64,000 nucleotides of DNA from Oceanicola sp. Its GTDB lineage: Bacteria > Pseudomonadota > Alphaproteobacteria > Rhodobacterales > Rhodobacteraceae. The stretch is taken from contig CP051231.1 of the NCBI GenBank assembly GCA_017792405.1, positions 2,440,150 to 2,504,149 of the forward strand. The letters run 5' to 3'. The notes beneath the pieces are model-generated. The model worked only from the letters and a program-made list of their open reading frames with translations. It was not told the origin of the DNA and made no database searches. Shown here piece by piece: positions 1-8,640 of this stretch (the stretch's first letter is position 1; each line of letters starts with the position of its first letter). Position numbers and translations under genes: made by a program.

Positions 1-1042
1 CGTTCGACAGGATCGACCCCACCTTCCGGTTCCCCTCCGGCAGGCTCTCCCGCATCGCCCACAGTTCCGCCCGCTGCCCCTCACTCGCGGCCACCACCCC
101 GTCAGGCACCAGCCCCGCCTCGTAAGTCTCTGAAAACAGGGCCTCCATCAACGCACTCGCATCCTGCCCGGCGCTGCATCCCAGTTCGATCAGCACGCAC
201 CAATCTGGCACCACGGCCCAAGGCAGGCGCACCTGCGGCATGTGTTCGGCCAAAAACCTCGGCCCCTGCCCCGCGATCAATTCGAAGGCCGAAAGTGCAG
301 GCCCCGCAACGGTTTGCGCCCGCCCCAGCAGCCCCAGCGCCGCCGCCGGGCTCTCCACCTCCAGCACCGCCACCGCCACGCTCTCGGGGCGCGGAAACAG
401 CCGCAGGCTCGCGGCGGTAATAACCCCTAACGTGCCCTCAGAGCCGATCAGCAGGTTGCGCAGGTCATAGCCGGTGTTGTCCTTCCGCAGTCGCTTCAGC
501 CCGCGCATCACCCGCCCATCGGCGAGCACCGCCTCCACGCCAAGGCACAGCTCCCGCGCATTGCCGTAGCGCAGCACGTTCACCCCGCCCGCATTGGTGC
601 CCAGAAGCCCGCCGATCCGGGCCGAGCCCTCACTGGCGAGCGAGAGCGGGAAGAGCCGCCCATGCTCCTCCGCAACCCCTTGAACATCAGCCAGAATCGC
701 GCCCGCCTCCACGGTCATCACGCCCTCTTCGGGCCAGATGCCGCGCACCGCTTTCATCCGCTCGAGGCTCAGCACCAGCGGCACCGGCCCGTCGGGCGCC
801 ACCTGCCCCCCGACCAGCCCCGTGCCGCCGCCGTAGGGCACCAAGCCCACGCGCAGCTCGCTGGCCAGCCGCAAGACAGAGGCGACTTCCTCCGCCGTGC
901 CGGGGCAAATCACCGCCCCTGCCCGGCCCGTTAACCTGTCTCTCGGTTCTTCGAGGTATCTTTGCTCCACATCGCGAACGACGCCCTCAGGCAGAATTTC
1001 GCGAAAACGGTTAACAATCTCGGGGGTCGCATCATTCAGCAT
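1..1042 (-). CDS. FAD-linked oxidase (GlcD/D-2-hydroxyacid dehydrogenase type), C-terminus cut by window
   Basis: This is a flavoprotein of the vanillyl-alcohol-oxidase fold that probably oxidises a D-2-hydroxyacid such as D-lactate, glycolate or D-2-hydroxyglutarate. Translated from the ATG at 1042, it gives 347 codons before running off the window. The FAD pyrophosphate loop PYGGGTGLVGG lies at about residues 69-79. Later come GTNAGGVNVLRYGN and KDNTGYDLRNLLIGSEGTLG, both typical of the family. Relatives are usually about 460-480 residues, so roughly 120 C-terminal residues are missing. An ATG six bases upstream runs straight into a stop, which supports the chosen start. The gene follows the beta-lactamase-fold gene by 30 bp and may be co-transcribed with it. 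The substrate cannot be told from sequence. Confidence 0.88.
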   Translation of the reverse strand, partial: MLNDATPEIVNRFREILPEGVVRDVEQRYLEEPRDRLTGRAGAVICPGTAEEVASVLRLASELRVGLVPYGGGTGLVGGQVAPDGPVPLVLSLERMKAVRGIWPEEGVMTVEAGAILADVQGVAEEHGRLFPLSLASEGSARIGGLLGTNAGGVNVLRYGNARELCLGVEAVLADGRVMRGLKRLRKDNTGYDLRNLLIGSEGTLGVITAASLRLFPRPESVAVAVLEVESPAAALGLLGRAQTVAGPALSAFELIAGQGPRFLAEHMPQVRLPWAVVPDWCVLIELGCSAGQDASALMEALFSETYEAGLVPDGVVAASEGQRAELWAMRESLPEGNRKVGSILSN

Positions 1043-1072
1043 AGGGCCATTACGCACGGCCCGGCGCAAAAT

Positions 1073-1900
1073 TCAATCGAAGCCAGAGAGCACCGCAGGC
1101 TGGAGCACCACGATCGTTGGGCGTGACGGCAGATCGCGGAGCGACACGGTAAACGAACTGTCAACGCGCCGGTCGATCACGAACTCGCCCGCCATGCCCT
1201 CCAGAAACTGCTCCAGCGAGTAGCCTGAAAACCAGTGCATCGGCAGCACGATGGACGAACGCAAGCGGCTGACGATGCTCTGCATGGTGGCGATATCCAC
1301 CGTCATGCCGCCATCCACCGGCGCCATCACCACGTCGAGCCGCCCCAGCGCCGCGTATTGCTCGGCGTTCGGCTCGTGATGCAGGTGGCCGAGGTGTCCA
1401 ATGCACAGCCCCGCGACCTCGAAGATGAAGATAGAGTTGCCGTCCTCCTCCACCCCGCCAAAGCCTTGGCGAATGTCGGTCGGCACATTGCGGATCAGCA
1501 TTTCCCCGAGGTCGAGGTGATGGTCCGCCGGCCCCGCGCCATCGCCCCAGCCCTTCAGCACGTTTGGGATGCGCGGGTCGGGGTTTGGCGTCCAATGCGA
1601 GCTGTGCGCATGGTTCATCGTCGCCACATCCGGCACCAGATCTTCCGGCCCGAGGTAGCCGTTGTAATCGGTCGCCACCGCCAGCCCGCCCTCGGTCTGG
1701 ATCACGTAGACCGAGTGGTCGACATAGGTGATCCGCACCGCATCCTCGGCCACCGGCGCGGCCCACGAGGCCTTCTGCACATAGGCCATGCCGGGCGTCG
1801 CCTCGGCCAGAGCTATGCAATGCGATGGCCGCCTGTCCTGCGCGGCTACGGAGCTGGCAAATGCGATGAGCCCGGCAAGGGCGGTGAACGGTCTGAGCAT
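1073..1900 (-). CDS. secreted metallo-beta-lactamase-fold hydrolase
   Basis: The 275-residue product starts with a cleavable signal peptide (hydrophobic to about residue 20, ending AAQD), so it is predicted to be periplasmic. The metal-site motif HAHSSH (H97, H99, H102) takes the place of the usual HxHxDH, with Ser where Asp normally sits. A second His cluster GHLGHLHH and a late PMHWF fit the lactonase-like branch (Lactamase_B_3 type) rather than true beta-lactamases. The substrate is unknown. It lies 30 bp ahead of the flavoprotein gene. The altered HxHxDH position makes it uncertain whether both metals are bound. Confidence 0.8.
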   Translation of the reverse strand: MLRPFTALAGLIAFASSVAAQDRRPSHCIALAEATPGMAYVQKASWAAPVAEDAVRITYVDHSVYVIQTEGGLAVATDYNGYLGPEDLVPDVATMNHAHSSHWTPNPDPRIPNVLKGWGDGAGPADHHLDLGEMLIRNVPTDIRQGFGGVEEDGNSIFIFEVAGLCIGHLGHLHHEPNAEQYAALGRLDVVMAPVDGGMTVDIATMQSIVSRLRSSIVLPMHWFSGYSLEQFLEGMAGEFVIDRRVDSSFTVSLRDLPSRPTIVVLQPAVLSGFD

Positions 1901-1965
1901 GGGCGGCGCCTCCTGCCGCTCACGCTACCGCAAAAACCGGCCCCGTCCCGCCCTGCACGAAAAGT

Positions 1966-2553
1966 TTACGCGCCCGCCTCGGTGCGCCCGCGCCGATCGC
2001 GGCGCAAATTGGCGTAAAGCACATGATTTCGCCACCGCCCGTTGATCTGCAGGTAGCTCTGGGCCACGCCCTCGTATTTGAAGCCGCATTTCTCCAGCGC
2101 CCCGCGCGAGGCGGCGTTCTCTGGCAGGCAGGCGGCCTCGATGCGGCTCAGGTCCAGCCCGGTGAAGCCATAATGCACAACCGCTTCAATGGCTTCCTTC
2201 ATGAACCCCTGCCGTTTGAACGGCTCGCCAATCCAGTAGCCAAGGGTGCCTGATTGCGCCGGACCGCGGCGGATGTTGTCGAGCGTGATCGCCCCCAGCA
2301 GCCCCTCGGTCTCACGCTTGAACAGGAAGAGCGGCACCGCGGAGCCACCGCCAATCGCCCGCTGCGCCCAGTAGACACGATTTGTAAAGCTTTTGCGCGA
2401 AAGATGGTCGTTGGCCCAAGTCGGCTCCCAGGGTGTCAGAAATTCGCGGCTGTCCCGGCGCAGGTCGCTCCATGCCCGAAAATCGCCATGGGCGGGCGGG
2501 CGCAGCAGCAGGCGCGGCGTATCGATCCGAACCTTTCGCCGCCCCAGCCGCAT
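1966..2553 (-). CDS. rimJ: GNAT acetyltransferase, RimJ/RimL type
   Basis: This 195-residue protein is a GNAT-fold N-acetyltransferase of the kind that acetylates N-terminal residues of ribosomal proteins. The core strand LGYWIGEPF is followed by the acetyl-CoA loop KRQGFMKEA (about residues 112-120), then the NAASRGALEKCGF segment typical of RimJ. The start codon shares one base with the stop of the upstream M16 peptidase gene (TGATG), so translation is coupled. It is the last gene of the thrC-M16-GNAT string. The true substrate is unproven and the RimJ name is by family only. Confidence 0.85.
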   Translation of the reverse strand: MRLGRRKVRIDTPRLLLRPPAHGDFRAWSDLRRDSREFLTPWEPTWANDHLSRKSFTNRVYWAQRAIGGGSAVPLFLFKRETEGLLGAITLDNIRRGPAQSGTLGYWIGEPFKRQGFMKEAIEAVVHYGFTGLDLSRIEAACLPENAASRGALEKCGFKYEGVAQSYLQINGRWRNHVLYANLRRDRRGRTEAGA

Positions 2554-3815
2554 CAGGCTGCCAGCCGCTCCTTCAGCCCGCTCAGACCGGGCGCACGCTC
2601 GGCGGGGCCGTAAAGCGCCAGCGCGGCGGGCGCATCGGAGGCAAGCCGCGAGGCAAAGCCGCGCAGGTCGTCGAGGGTCACCGCGTCGATCTTCTCCACC
2701 GTTTCGGCGGTGGCGGGCACACGGTCCCAGATGGTGACCATCCGCGCATTACGCTCGGCGCGGCTCGAGGGGCCTTCCAGCCCCATCAGCAGCCCGGCCT
2801 TAAGTTGGTTGCGGGCGCGCTCCAGCTCGGCATGGCTCAGGTCATCCCCCGCCCGGCGCAGCTCGTCGATGACGACCTCCGAGAGCCCGGTTATATCTTC
2901 GCCGCTGGTGCCCGCGTAAATCGTCATGAGCCCGGTGTCGCCATAGGCCCCGGCCTGGGCATAGATCGAGTAGCAGAGGCCGCGCTTCTCGCGCAGCTCC
3001 TGAAACAGGCGGGACGACATGCCGCCCCCCATCGCGCTGGCGTAGATCTGCGCGGTGTAAATGTCTGGGTCGCGATAGTTCGGGCTTTCAAGGCCCATCG
3101 CAAAATGCACCTGCTCCAGCGGGCGGATCTCGCGCGTCTCGCCGCCAACAAACCGCGCAGGCTCCTCGCAGCGCATCGGGCGCGGGGTGAGATGGCCAAA
3201 GGCCTTCTCTGCCAGCTTCACGATCTGGTCGTGATCCACCGCGCCAGCCGCAGCCAGCACCAGATGCTCCGGCCCGTAATGCTCGGCCACGAAACCCGCC
3301 AGATCGCCCCGGCCAAATGCCTGAATCCGCTCAGGCGGGCCAAGGATCGTGCGCCCCATCGCCTGCCCCGGATAGGCAGCCTCCTGAAGCCAGTCGAAGA
3401 TGATGTCATCCGGTGTGTCCAGCGCCTGCCCGATCTCCTGCAGGATCACCCCGCGCTCCACCTCGATCTCGCCAAGGTCGAAGGCGGGTTCCAGCACGAT
3501 ATCGGCAATCACATCCAGCGCCAGCGGCACATCGGCGGCCAGAACGCGGGCGTAGTAGGCGGTCATCTCGCGGCCGGTGTAGGCGTTGATGTAGCCGCCA
3601 ACGTCCTCGATTTCCTCGGCAATCTGCAGAGCCGAGCGCCGCGCCGTGCCCTTGAAGGCCATGTGCTCGAGAAAGTGGGCAATCCCGTTCTGCTCCACCC
3701 GCTCATGGCGCCCGCCCGCGTTGATCCACAGGCCCACGGAGGCACTCGCAAGACCGGGCATCGCCTCGGTCACGATACGCATTCCATTGCCAAGCCTGTC
3801 GATTTGCACGCTCAC
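2553..3815 (-). CDS. M16 family zinc metallopeptidase (processing-peptidase-like)
   Basis: This 420-residue pitrilysin/M16 peptidase carries the inverted zinc motif HFLEH (H47, E50, H51) in HFLEHMAFKGT, which is diagnostic of the mitochondrial-processing-peptidase beta group. It has two M16 halves, the second beginning near residue 175 with the GxLTPRPMR region. It lacks an obvious signal peptide, so a cytoplasmic peptide-degrading role is likely. Its start overlaps the thrC stop by four bases (ATGA), and its stop overlaps the acetyltransferase start by one base. The pairing with thrC is common in Rhodobacterales. The physiological substrate is unknown. Confidence 0.93.
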   Translation of the reverse strand: MSVQIDRLGNGMRIVTEAMPGLASASVGLWINAGGRHERVEQNGIAHFLEHMAFKGTARRSALQIAEEIEDVGGYINAYTGREMTAYYARVLAADVPLALDVIADIVLEPAFDLGEIEVERGVILQEIGQALDTPDDIIFDWLQEAAYPGQAMGRTILGPPERIQAFGRGDLAGFVAEHYGPEHLVLAAAGAVDHDQIVKLAEKAFGHLTPRPMRCEEPARFVGGETREIRPLEQVHFAMGLESPNYRDPDIYTAQIYASAMGGGMSSRLFQELREKRGLCYSIYAQAGAYGDTGLMTIYAGTSGEDITGLSEVVIDELRRAGDDLSHAELERARNQLKAGLLMGLEGPSSRAERNARMVTIWDRVPATAETVEKIDAVTLDDLRGFASRLASDAPAALALYGPAERAPGLSGLKERLAA

Positions 3816-5200
3816 GCAGACCGCCTTTCCCTGATGAGAGCTTCGATGGCGCCAAGGTCGTTCTCGACCCGCGTCACCCGTTCCGACCTGTCATATAGGT
3901 CAGCCATGCGGTTGGGAAGGGCAGCATGCACGCCGCAGGCCTCCTCCACCGCAGCGGGGAACTTGGCCGGATGCGCCGTGGCCAACGTTACCACAGGCGT
4001 CGCGCCAAGGTGGTCGCGGGCCACGCGGGTGCCTACGGCGGTATGCGGGCAGATCACCTCGCCGGTCTCCTTGAACATCCGTTCAATTTCCGCCTTGGTC
4101 TCGTCCTCGCTGACCCGGCCAGAGGTGTAATGCTCCGTCAGCGCACCCATCGCGTTCTCGCTCACCCGGAACTTGCCCGCCTTCAGCTCGTCCATCAGCG
4201 CCGCCACGGCAGCTCCGTCCTTGCCATAGGCAAACCACAGCGCGCGTTCAAAATTTGAACTGACCTCAATATCCATCGACGGGCTGATCGAGGGTTTTAC
4301 CCCGGCCTTGGCATAGTCGCCCGTGGTCAGGCAGCGGTGCAGAATGTCGTTCTGGTTGGTCGCCACAATCAGCTGCTCGATCGGCAGGCCCATCTGCTTG
4401 GCCAGGAACCCCGCGAAGATATCGCCGAAGTTGCCCGTGGGCACGGCAAAGCTGACCTTCCGGTGCGGCGCCCCAAGCGCCACGGCAGAGGTGAAGTAAT
4501 AGACGATCTGCGCCAGCACCCGGGCAAAGTTGATCGAGTTCACGCCCGCCAGCCCGACCTCGTCGCGGAAGTCGAAATCCGCGAACATCTCTTTCAGCAT
4601 CCCTTGGCAATCGTCAAAGTCACCATCCACCGCGAGCGCATGCACGTTGGCAGCCTCCGGCGTGGTCATCTGCCGCCGCTGCACCTCCGACACCCGACCA
4701 TGGGGGAAGAGGATGAACACATCCACATTGTCGAGCCCGGCAAAGGCCTCGATCGCCGCCGAGCCTGTATCGCCCGAGGTGGCCCCGACGATGGTGATCT
4801 TGCGGCCATTGCGCTTCAGCACGGTCTGGAACATCTGCCCGATGAGCTGCATTGCAAAGTCCTTGAACGCCAGCGTCGGCCCGTGGAACAGCTCCAGCAG
4901 AAAGTGGTTGTCCGCCAGTTGCTTCAGCGGCGCCCGCGCCGGGTGACCAAAGCCCGCATAGGCCCGCCCGATCAGCGCCTTCACCTCCTCCGGCGTGCCA
5001 AGCGCGTCCCCGATGAAGGGCGCGATCACCCGCGCCACCGCCTCCTCGTAGCTCACCCCGGCCAGCGCCGCGATCTCGGCCTCGCTCATCGTGGGCACGG
5101 TCTCGGGCAGGTAGAGCCCGCCGTCACGGGCGAGGCCGGTCAGCATGGCCTCTTCAAAGCTCAGAACGGGGGCCTGCCCCCGGGTGGAGATATAGCGCAT
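3812..5200 (-). CDS. thrC: threonine synthase
   Basis: ThrC converts O-phospho-L-homoserine to L-threonine using pyridoxal phosphate, the last step of threonine synthesis. The 462-residue length fits the fold-type II group of long bacterial/yeast ThrC. The PLP lysine is K113 in HGPTLAFKDFAMQL, followed by the glycine-rich SGDTGSAA phosphate-binding loop. The N-terminal YISTRGQ and the C-terminal HTAVGTRVA are also family marks. It is translationally coupled to the M16 gene by a 4-base overlap and lies 10 bp behind surf1, so it is probably read through from the oxidase operon. Confidence 0.97.
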   Translation of the reverse strand: MRYISTRGQAPVLSFEEAMLTGLARDGGLYLPETVPTMSEAEIAALAGVSYEEAVARVIAPFIGDALGTPEEVKALIGRAYAGFGHPARAPLKQLADNHFLLELFHGPTLAFKDFAMQLIGQMFQTVLKRNGRKITIVGATSGDTGSAAIEAFAGLDNVDVFILFPHGRVSEVQRRQMTTPEAANVHALAVDGDFDDCQGMLKEMFADFDFRDEVGLAGVNSINFARVLAQIVYYFTSAVALGAPHRKVSFAVPTGNFGDIFAGFLAKQMGLPIEQLIVATNQNDILHRCLTTGDYAKAGVKPSISPSMDIEVSSNFERALWFAYGKDGAAVAALMDELKAGKFRVSENAMGALTEHYTSGRVSEDETKAEIERMFKETGEVICPHTAVGTRVARDHLGATPVVTLATAHPAKFPAAVEEACGVHAALPNRMADLYDRSERVTRVENDLGAIEALIRERRSA

Positions 5201-5210
5201 GGGAAGTCCT

Positions 5211-5873
5211 TCAGACGGTGCGGCGCTTGATACGCCACATGAGGAAGAGTGTCATCCCCAGCCACACCAGCGCCAGCCCGAACCACGTGAGCGCGTATTC
5301 AAGGTGGTCGTTGGGGATGCCCGCGCTGCTCACCGGCAGCGGGGTGATGGTTGAGCCGGGGGTAATGTCGCGGGCGACGATGAGCACCGGCTCCGCACCC
5401 AGCGCCTCGGCCATCGCGGGCACGTCACGGGCAAACCACAGGGTGCCATCGGGCGTGGGGGTGTAACTGTCAATTTCCTCGGGCCAGTGCAGGTTGCCGG
5501 TGAGCCGCACGGCCCCCTCAGGCACCGAGGCATCGGCCGAGACGATCCTGCGGTAGCCGAGATCGACCAGCAGCACCCGGCCCTCCGGCGTGGTCAGCGT
5601 GGTGATGAACCGGTGGATCGCGCCCACCTGCTTGATCGAGGCCAGCACCATCAGCCCCTCCCCGCCCAGATCGCCCTCTGCCTCGACCGGCAGGTAGCGG
5701 TCGGCCTCCGGGTCGGGCGCGACCGGAACAGCGACCGGGGCGGCGGTGATCCGGGCGTCGATCTCCGCCAGCATCGCCTCTTTCCACGCCAACCGCCGCA
5801 ACTGCCACGTGCCGAGGCTCACCAGAATGGCGATGCCGCAGATGCCGAGGATGGCCGGGAAGAGGTAGCGCAT
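5211..5873 (-). CDS. surf1: SURF1-family cytochrome oxidase assembly protein
   Basis: SURF1 (Shy1) helps insert haem a into subunit I of aa3-type cytochrome c oxidase. The protein is 220 residues, with a transmembrane helix at each end (about 3-23 and 193-213) and an extracytoplasmic domain between, which is the family layout. The GTWQLRRLAWKEAML segment right after the first helix is the conserved SURF1 block. It follows ctaE by 87 bp, an interval that contains two hairpins (see 5893 and 5931), so its level may be set below that of the structural genes. Confidence 0.93.
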   Translation of the reverse strand: MRYLFPAILGICGIAILVSLGTWQLRRLAWKEAMLAEIDARITAAPVAVPVAPDPEADRYLPVEAEGDLGGEGLMVLASIKQVGAIHRFITTLTTPEGRVLLVDLGYRRIVSADASVPEGAVRLTGNLHWPEEIDSYTPTPDGTLWFARDVPAMAEALGAEPVLIVARDITPGSTITPLPVSSAGIPNDHLEYALTWFGLALVWLGMTLFLMWRIKRRTV

Positions 5874-5892
5874 GGGGTGTCCTTCAAAGCCG

Positions 5893-5918
5893 AACGCGGG
5901 CCGTCTCCGGCCCGCGTT
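5893..5918 (-). terminator. stem-loop between ctaE and surf1 (attenuator-like)
   Basis: A perfect 10-bp stem (AACGCGGGCC paired with GGCCCGCGTT) has a 6-base loop. It sits just downstream of ctaE on the minus strand. Only two T residues follow in that direction, so it looks like a partial terminator or mRNA-stabilising hairpin rather than a full stop. The genes beyond it are on the same strand. Confidence 0.45.
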
Positions 5919-5930
5919 GGTATCTCGTAG

Positions 5931-5948
5931 GTCGGGACCTGTCCCGAC
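5931..5948. repeat. short palindrome GTCGGGA-N4-TCCCGAC
   Basis: A 7-bp perfect inverted repeat with a CCTG loop lies between ctaE and surf1, next to the larger hairpin. Its form resembles small GGTCGGGAC-type palindromes that recur between genes in Rhodobacterales genomes. Only one copy was noticed in this window, so calling it a REP-like element is inference. Confidence 0.35.
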
Positions 5949-5960
5949 TCTGCACCAGCC

Positions 5961-6782
5961 TCAGCCGCCCCAGATGTAGACCGCGGCAAAGAGGAAGAGC
6001 CAGACCACGTCCACGAAGTGCCAGTACCAGGCGGCAGCCTCGAAGCCGATGTGCTTTTCCTGGCTGAAATGCCCGGCCCGCAGGCGCAGGTAGCAGATGA
6101 ACAGGAAGATCGTGCCGATGATCACATGCGCGCCGTGGAAACCGGTCGCCATGAAGAAGTTGGCACCGTAGATGTTGCCCGAGAAGCCGAAGGCCGCGTG
6201 GCTGTATTCGTAGGCCTGCAGCACGGTGAAGATCAGGCCCAGCACCACGGCAAGGATCAGCCCTTCGGCCATGGCCTTGCGGTTGTTCTCATGCACCAGC
6301 GCGTGGTGTGCCCATGTGGCGGCCATGCCCGAGCAGAGCAGGATCAGCGTGTTGATCAGCGGCAGGTGCCACGGGTCGAAGGTCTCGATCCCGGCGGGCG
6401 GCCAGATGCCGTCGACGGCAGGGGCCTGATCGACCTCGGGGTTCATCGGATACATGGCGTGCTTGAAGAAGCTCCAGAACCATGCGGCGAAGAACATCAC
6501 CTCCGACATGATGAAGAGGATGAAGCCGTAGCGCAGGCCGATCCGCACCACCGGGGTGTGATCGCCGACCTGGCTCTCGTCCACCACCTCGGACCACCAG
6601 GCGAACATGACGTAGAGCACGCCGATGAAGCCCAGCAGGAAGATCCAGGGCTGGTTGGTCTCAACCTGCGGAGACATCCATTGCACCGCGCCAAACAGCA
6701 TGACGAAGGCCGCAACGGCACCTGCAAAGGGCCAGATCGAGGGATTGAGAATATGGAAGTCGTGGTTCTTTTCGTGGGCCAT
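5961..6782 (-). CDS. ctaE: cytochrome c oxidase subunit III
   Basis: Subunit III is an integral membrane part of the aa3-type terminal oxidase. The 273-residue protein has seven predicted membrane helices and starts [19 protein letters not shown], a usual alphaproteobacterial N-terminus. The motif [14 protein letters not shown] and the ending [14 protein letters not shown] are hallmarks of the family. It is preceded by ctaG (36 bp gap) on the same strand, in the standard order of the cta operon. Confidence 0.97.
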   Translation of the reverse strand: MAHEKNHDFHILNPSIWPFAGAVAAFVMLFGAVQWMSPQVETNQPWIFLLGFIGVLYVMFAWWSEVVDESQVGDHTPVVRIGLRYGFILFIMSEVMFFAAWFWSFFKHAMYPMNPEVDQAPAVDGIWPPAGIETFDPWHLPLINTLILLCSGMAATWAHHALVHENNRKAMAEGLILAVVLGLIFTVLQAYEYSHAAFGFSGNIYGANFFMATGFHGAHVIIGTIFLFICYLRLRAGHFSQEKHIGFEAAAWYWHFVDVVWLFLFAAVYIWGG

Positions 6783-6818
6783 GTTTGGGTCCTCGGACGG
6801 TCTTTTCAGTGTCTCTCG

Positions 6819-7406
6819 TTAGTTCTGCGCCACAGCCGCGTCAGCGGAGCCTTGCAGGGCCGCCTGCTCTTCCGGCAGGTCGATTTCGTAGAAGGTATAA
6901 CTCAGGGTGATCGAGTTTGTGAACTTGGCATCGCGGTCGTTCACGATCTCCGGGTCGACATAAAAGCTCACCGGCATCTGCACCCGCTCGCCGGGTTGCA
7001 GCACCTGCTCGGTGAAGCAGAAGCAGTCGATCTTGTCAAAATACCCACCGGCGACGAAGGGGGCCACATTGTAGCTGGCCTGCCCGGCAATCGGCCGGTC
7101 GGTCGGGTTGTAGGCTTCGTAAAACGCAAGGCCGGTCTCGCCGATCTTCAGCGTCATCTTCTGCTGCACCGGCTTGAACTCCCACGCCATCTTGGCGTCG
7201 AGGTTGGCATCGAAGCGCACGGTGATCTCGCGGTCGAGCACCACGTCGCTGCTGCCCTCGGCCACCGAGGTGGTGCCGCCGTAGCCGGTGACCTTGCAGA
7301 ACCAGTTGTAGAACGGCACCGCCACCCAGGCCATCGCGCCCATGAAGACGACAACGCTCACCGCATAAAGCGCAACGCGGGCATTCTGCTTCTCGGGAGC
7401 GGCCAT
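6819..7406 (-). CDS. ctaG: cytochrome c oxidase assembly protein CtaG/Cox11
   Basis: CtaG (Cox11) is a membrane-anchored copper chaperone that delivers copper to the CuB centre of subunit I. The 195-residue product has one N-terminal membrane helix (about residues 12-32), then a periplasmic immunoglobulin-like domain. The copper-binding CFCF motif is present (C128, C130), and C37 lies just after the helix in WFCKVTGYGG. The start overlaps the stop of the 69-residue upstream gene by one base (TGATG), indicating translational coupling. Confidence 0.97.
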   Translation of the reverse strand: MAAPEKQNARVALYAVSVVVFMGAMAWVAVPFYNWFCKVTGYGGTTSVAEGSSDVVLDREITVRFDANLDAKMAWEFKPVQQKMTLKIGETGLAFYEAYNPTDRPIAGQASYNVAPFVAGGYFDKIDCFCFTEQVLQPGERVQMPVSFYVDPEIVNDRDAKFTNSITLSYTFYEIDLPEEQAALQGSADAAVAQN

Positions 7407-7615
7407 CAGTTGCCCTCCCCTGCAGTGGTCTCGGGCGTGGTCATGCCCGGGCGCACCGCATGGTCGAACCCTTCGAGCGCCGCCGCGCCACCGCCGCGGG
7501 TGACCTTCACAAAGGTCAGGCCCAGCACGATGGCGATCAGCGCCACCAGCGACAGGGCAACGCCCACGTTACGGCCCAGCCGACGCTGGTGCAGCTCGTG
7601 TTCCGCCCGGATCAT
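7406..7615 (-). CDS. small membrane protein of the cytochrome oxidase operon (CoxF-like)
   Basis: This 69-residue protein has one hydrophobic helix (about residues 17-36) preceded by a basic HQRRLGRN stretch and followed by a short polar tail rich in Gly, Thr and Glu. It overlaps ctaB by four bases (ATGA) and ctaG by one base, so it is clearly a real, coupled gene. A small ORF in this position between ctaB and ctaG is a constant feature of alphaproteobacterial cta operons (called ORF2 or coxF). Its role is presumed to be in oxidase assembly and is not established here. Confidence 0.85.
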   Translation of the reverse strand: MIRAEHELHQRRLGRNVGVALSLVALIAIVLGLTFVKVTRGGGAAALEGFDHAVRPGMTTPETTAGEGN

Positions 7616-8550
7616 GCCGCGCCCCCGATCAGGCCCAGCGCCCGCAGCGCGGCATCGGCCAGCAGGGCACCAAAGTGCAGCGTCAGGTAGATCAGTGACA
7701 GCTTGAAGAAGCTCTTCTCGACCTTGTAACCATCGGCCTGCGCGGCCTCGGTCGTCCGCCGCAGAATGGCCCATGCGCCCTTGGCGAAAAGCGCGTTCAT
7801 CACCAAGGCGGTGGCAATATAGGCCGGCCCGGCAATCGAGGTGAAGCCCAGCGCCAGCGCCGAGGCGGCCAGCACGAGGGTGTAGATGAAGATCTGGCGG
7901 CGCGCGGCGTCATGGCCGTGGGTCACGGTCAGCATCGGCACCTTGGCATCGGCATAGTCCGACTTCATGAACAGGCACAGCGCCCAGAAGTGCGGCGGCG
8001 TCCAGAAGAAGATCAGGCCGAACATCAGCACTGCTTCAAGGCTGACGGAGCCAGTTGCGGCGACCCATCCCACCATCGGCGGGAACGCCCCGGCGGCGCC
8101 GCCGATCACGATGTTCTGCGGCGTCCAGCGCTTGAGGATCATCGTGTAGATGACCGCGTAGAAGAAAATGGTGAAGGCCAGCAGCGCGGCGGCGGCGAGG
8201 TTGGCCGCAAGGCCGAGCATCATCACCGAAAGGCCAGAGAGCGCCACGCCGAGGCCCAGCGCCTCGCCCGGCTGCACCTTGCCCGCCGGGATCGGGCGCT
8301 TCTGCGTCCGGCTCATCACGGCGTCGATGTCGGCATCCCACCACATGTTCAGCGCACCCGAGGCCCCTGCCCCGATGGCGATGAAGAGAATGGAGGTGAA
8401 GGCGATGAACGGGTGCACCGGCACCGGAGCAACCAGCAGGCCCACCATCGCGGTGAAAACCACAAGCGACATCACCCGCGGCTTCAACAGGGCAACATAG
8501 TCCCCGAAGCCCGGCTCTTCCGTCCGCTCATATGCATTCACGTCGCTCAA
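7612..8550 (-). CDS. ctaB: protohaem IX farnesyltransferase (haem O synthase)
   Basis: CtaB attaches a farnesyl tail to haem b to make haem O, the precursor of haem A for the aa3 oxidase. It is a UbiA-fold membrane protein with about nine helices. The first Asp-rich site is NMWWDADIDAVMSRT (N68, D72, D76), and a second site lies in KSDYADAKVPML. I chose a TTG start at 8550 because GGGAGG lies 8 bases upstream and the product then begins MSDVNAYE. An in-frame ATG at 8583 would add 11 residues but has a weak ribosome site. Its stop overlaps the next gene by four bases. Confidence 0.95.
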   Translation of the reverse strand: MSDVNAYERTEEPGFGDYVALLKPRVMSLVVFTAMVGLLVAPVPVHPFIAFTSILFIAIGAGASGALNMWWDADIDAVMSRTQKRPIPAGKVQPGEALGLGVALSGLSVMMLGLAANLAAAALLAFTIFFYAVIYTMILKRWTPQNIVIGGAAGAFPPMVGWVAATGSVSLEAVLMFGLIFFWTPPHFWALCLFMKSDYADAKVPMLTVTHGHDAARRQIFIYTLVLAASALALGFTSIAGPAYIATALVMNALFAKGAWAILRRTTEAAQADGYKVEKSFFKLSLIYLTLHFGALLADAALRALGLIGGAA

Positions 8551-8640
8551 ATCGTCTGCCTCCCTAGCGGGCCCTGTTCGCATCGCCCGCGCAGTAGCAC
8601 ATGGCCGGGCGGCGCCTCAGCGGCCCGCCCGGAAGACTGT

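Noticed and set aside
2433..4130. Long open frame antisense to the M16 peptidase and thrC genes (565 codons)
   Set aside because: High GC content leaves third-position-driven open frames opposite real genes. The translation is rich in Arg, His, Gly and Ala with no domain, and the minus-strand genes have clear motifs.
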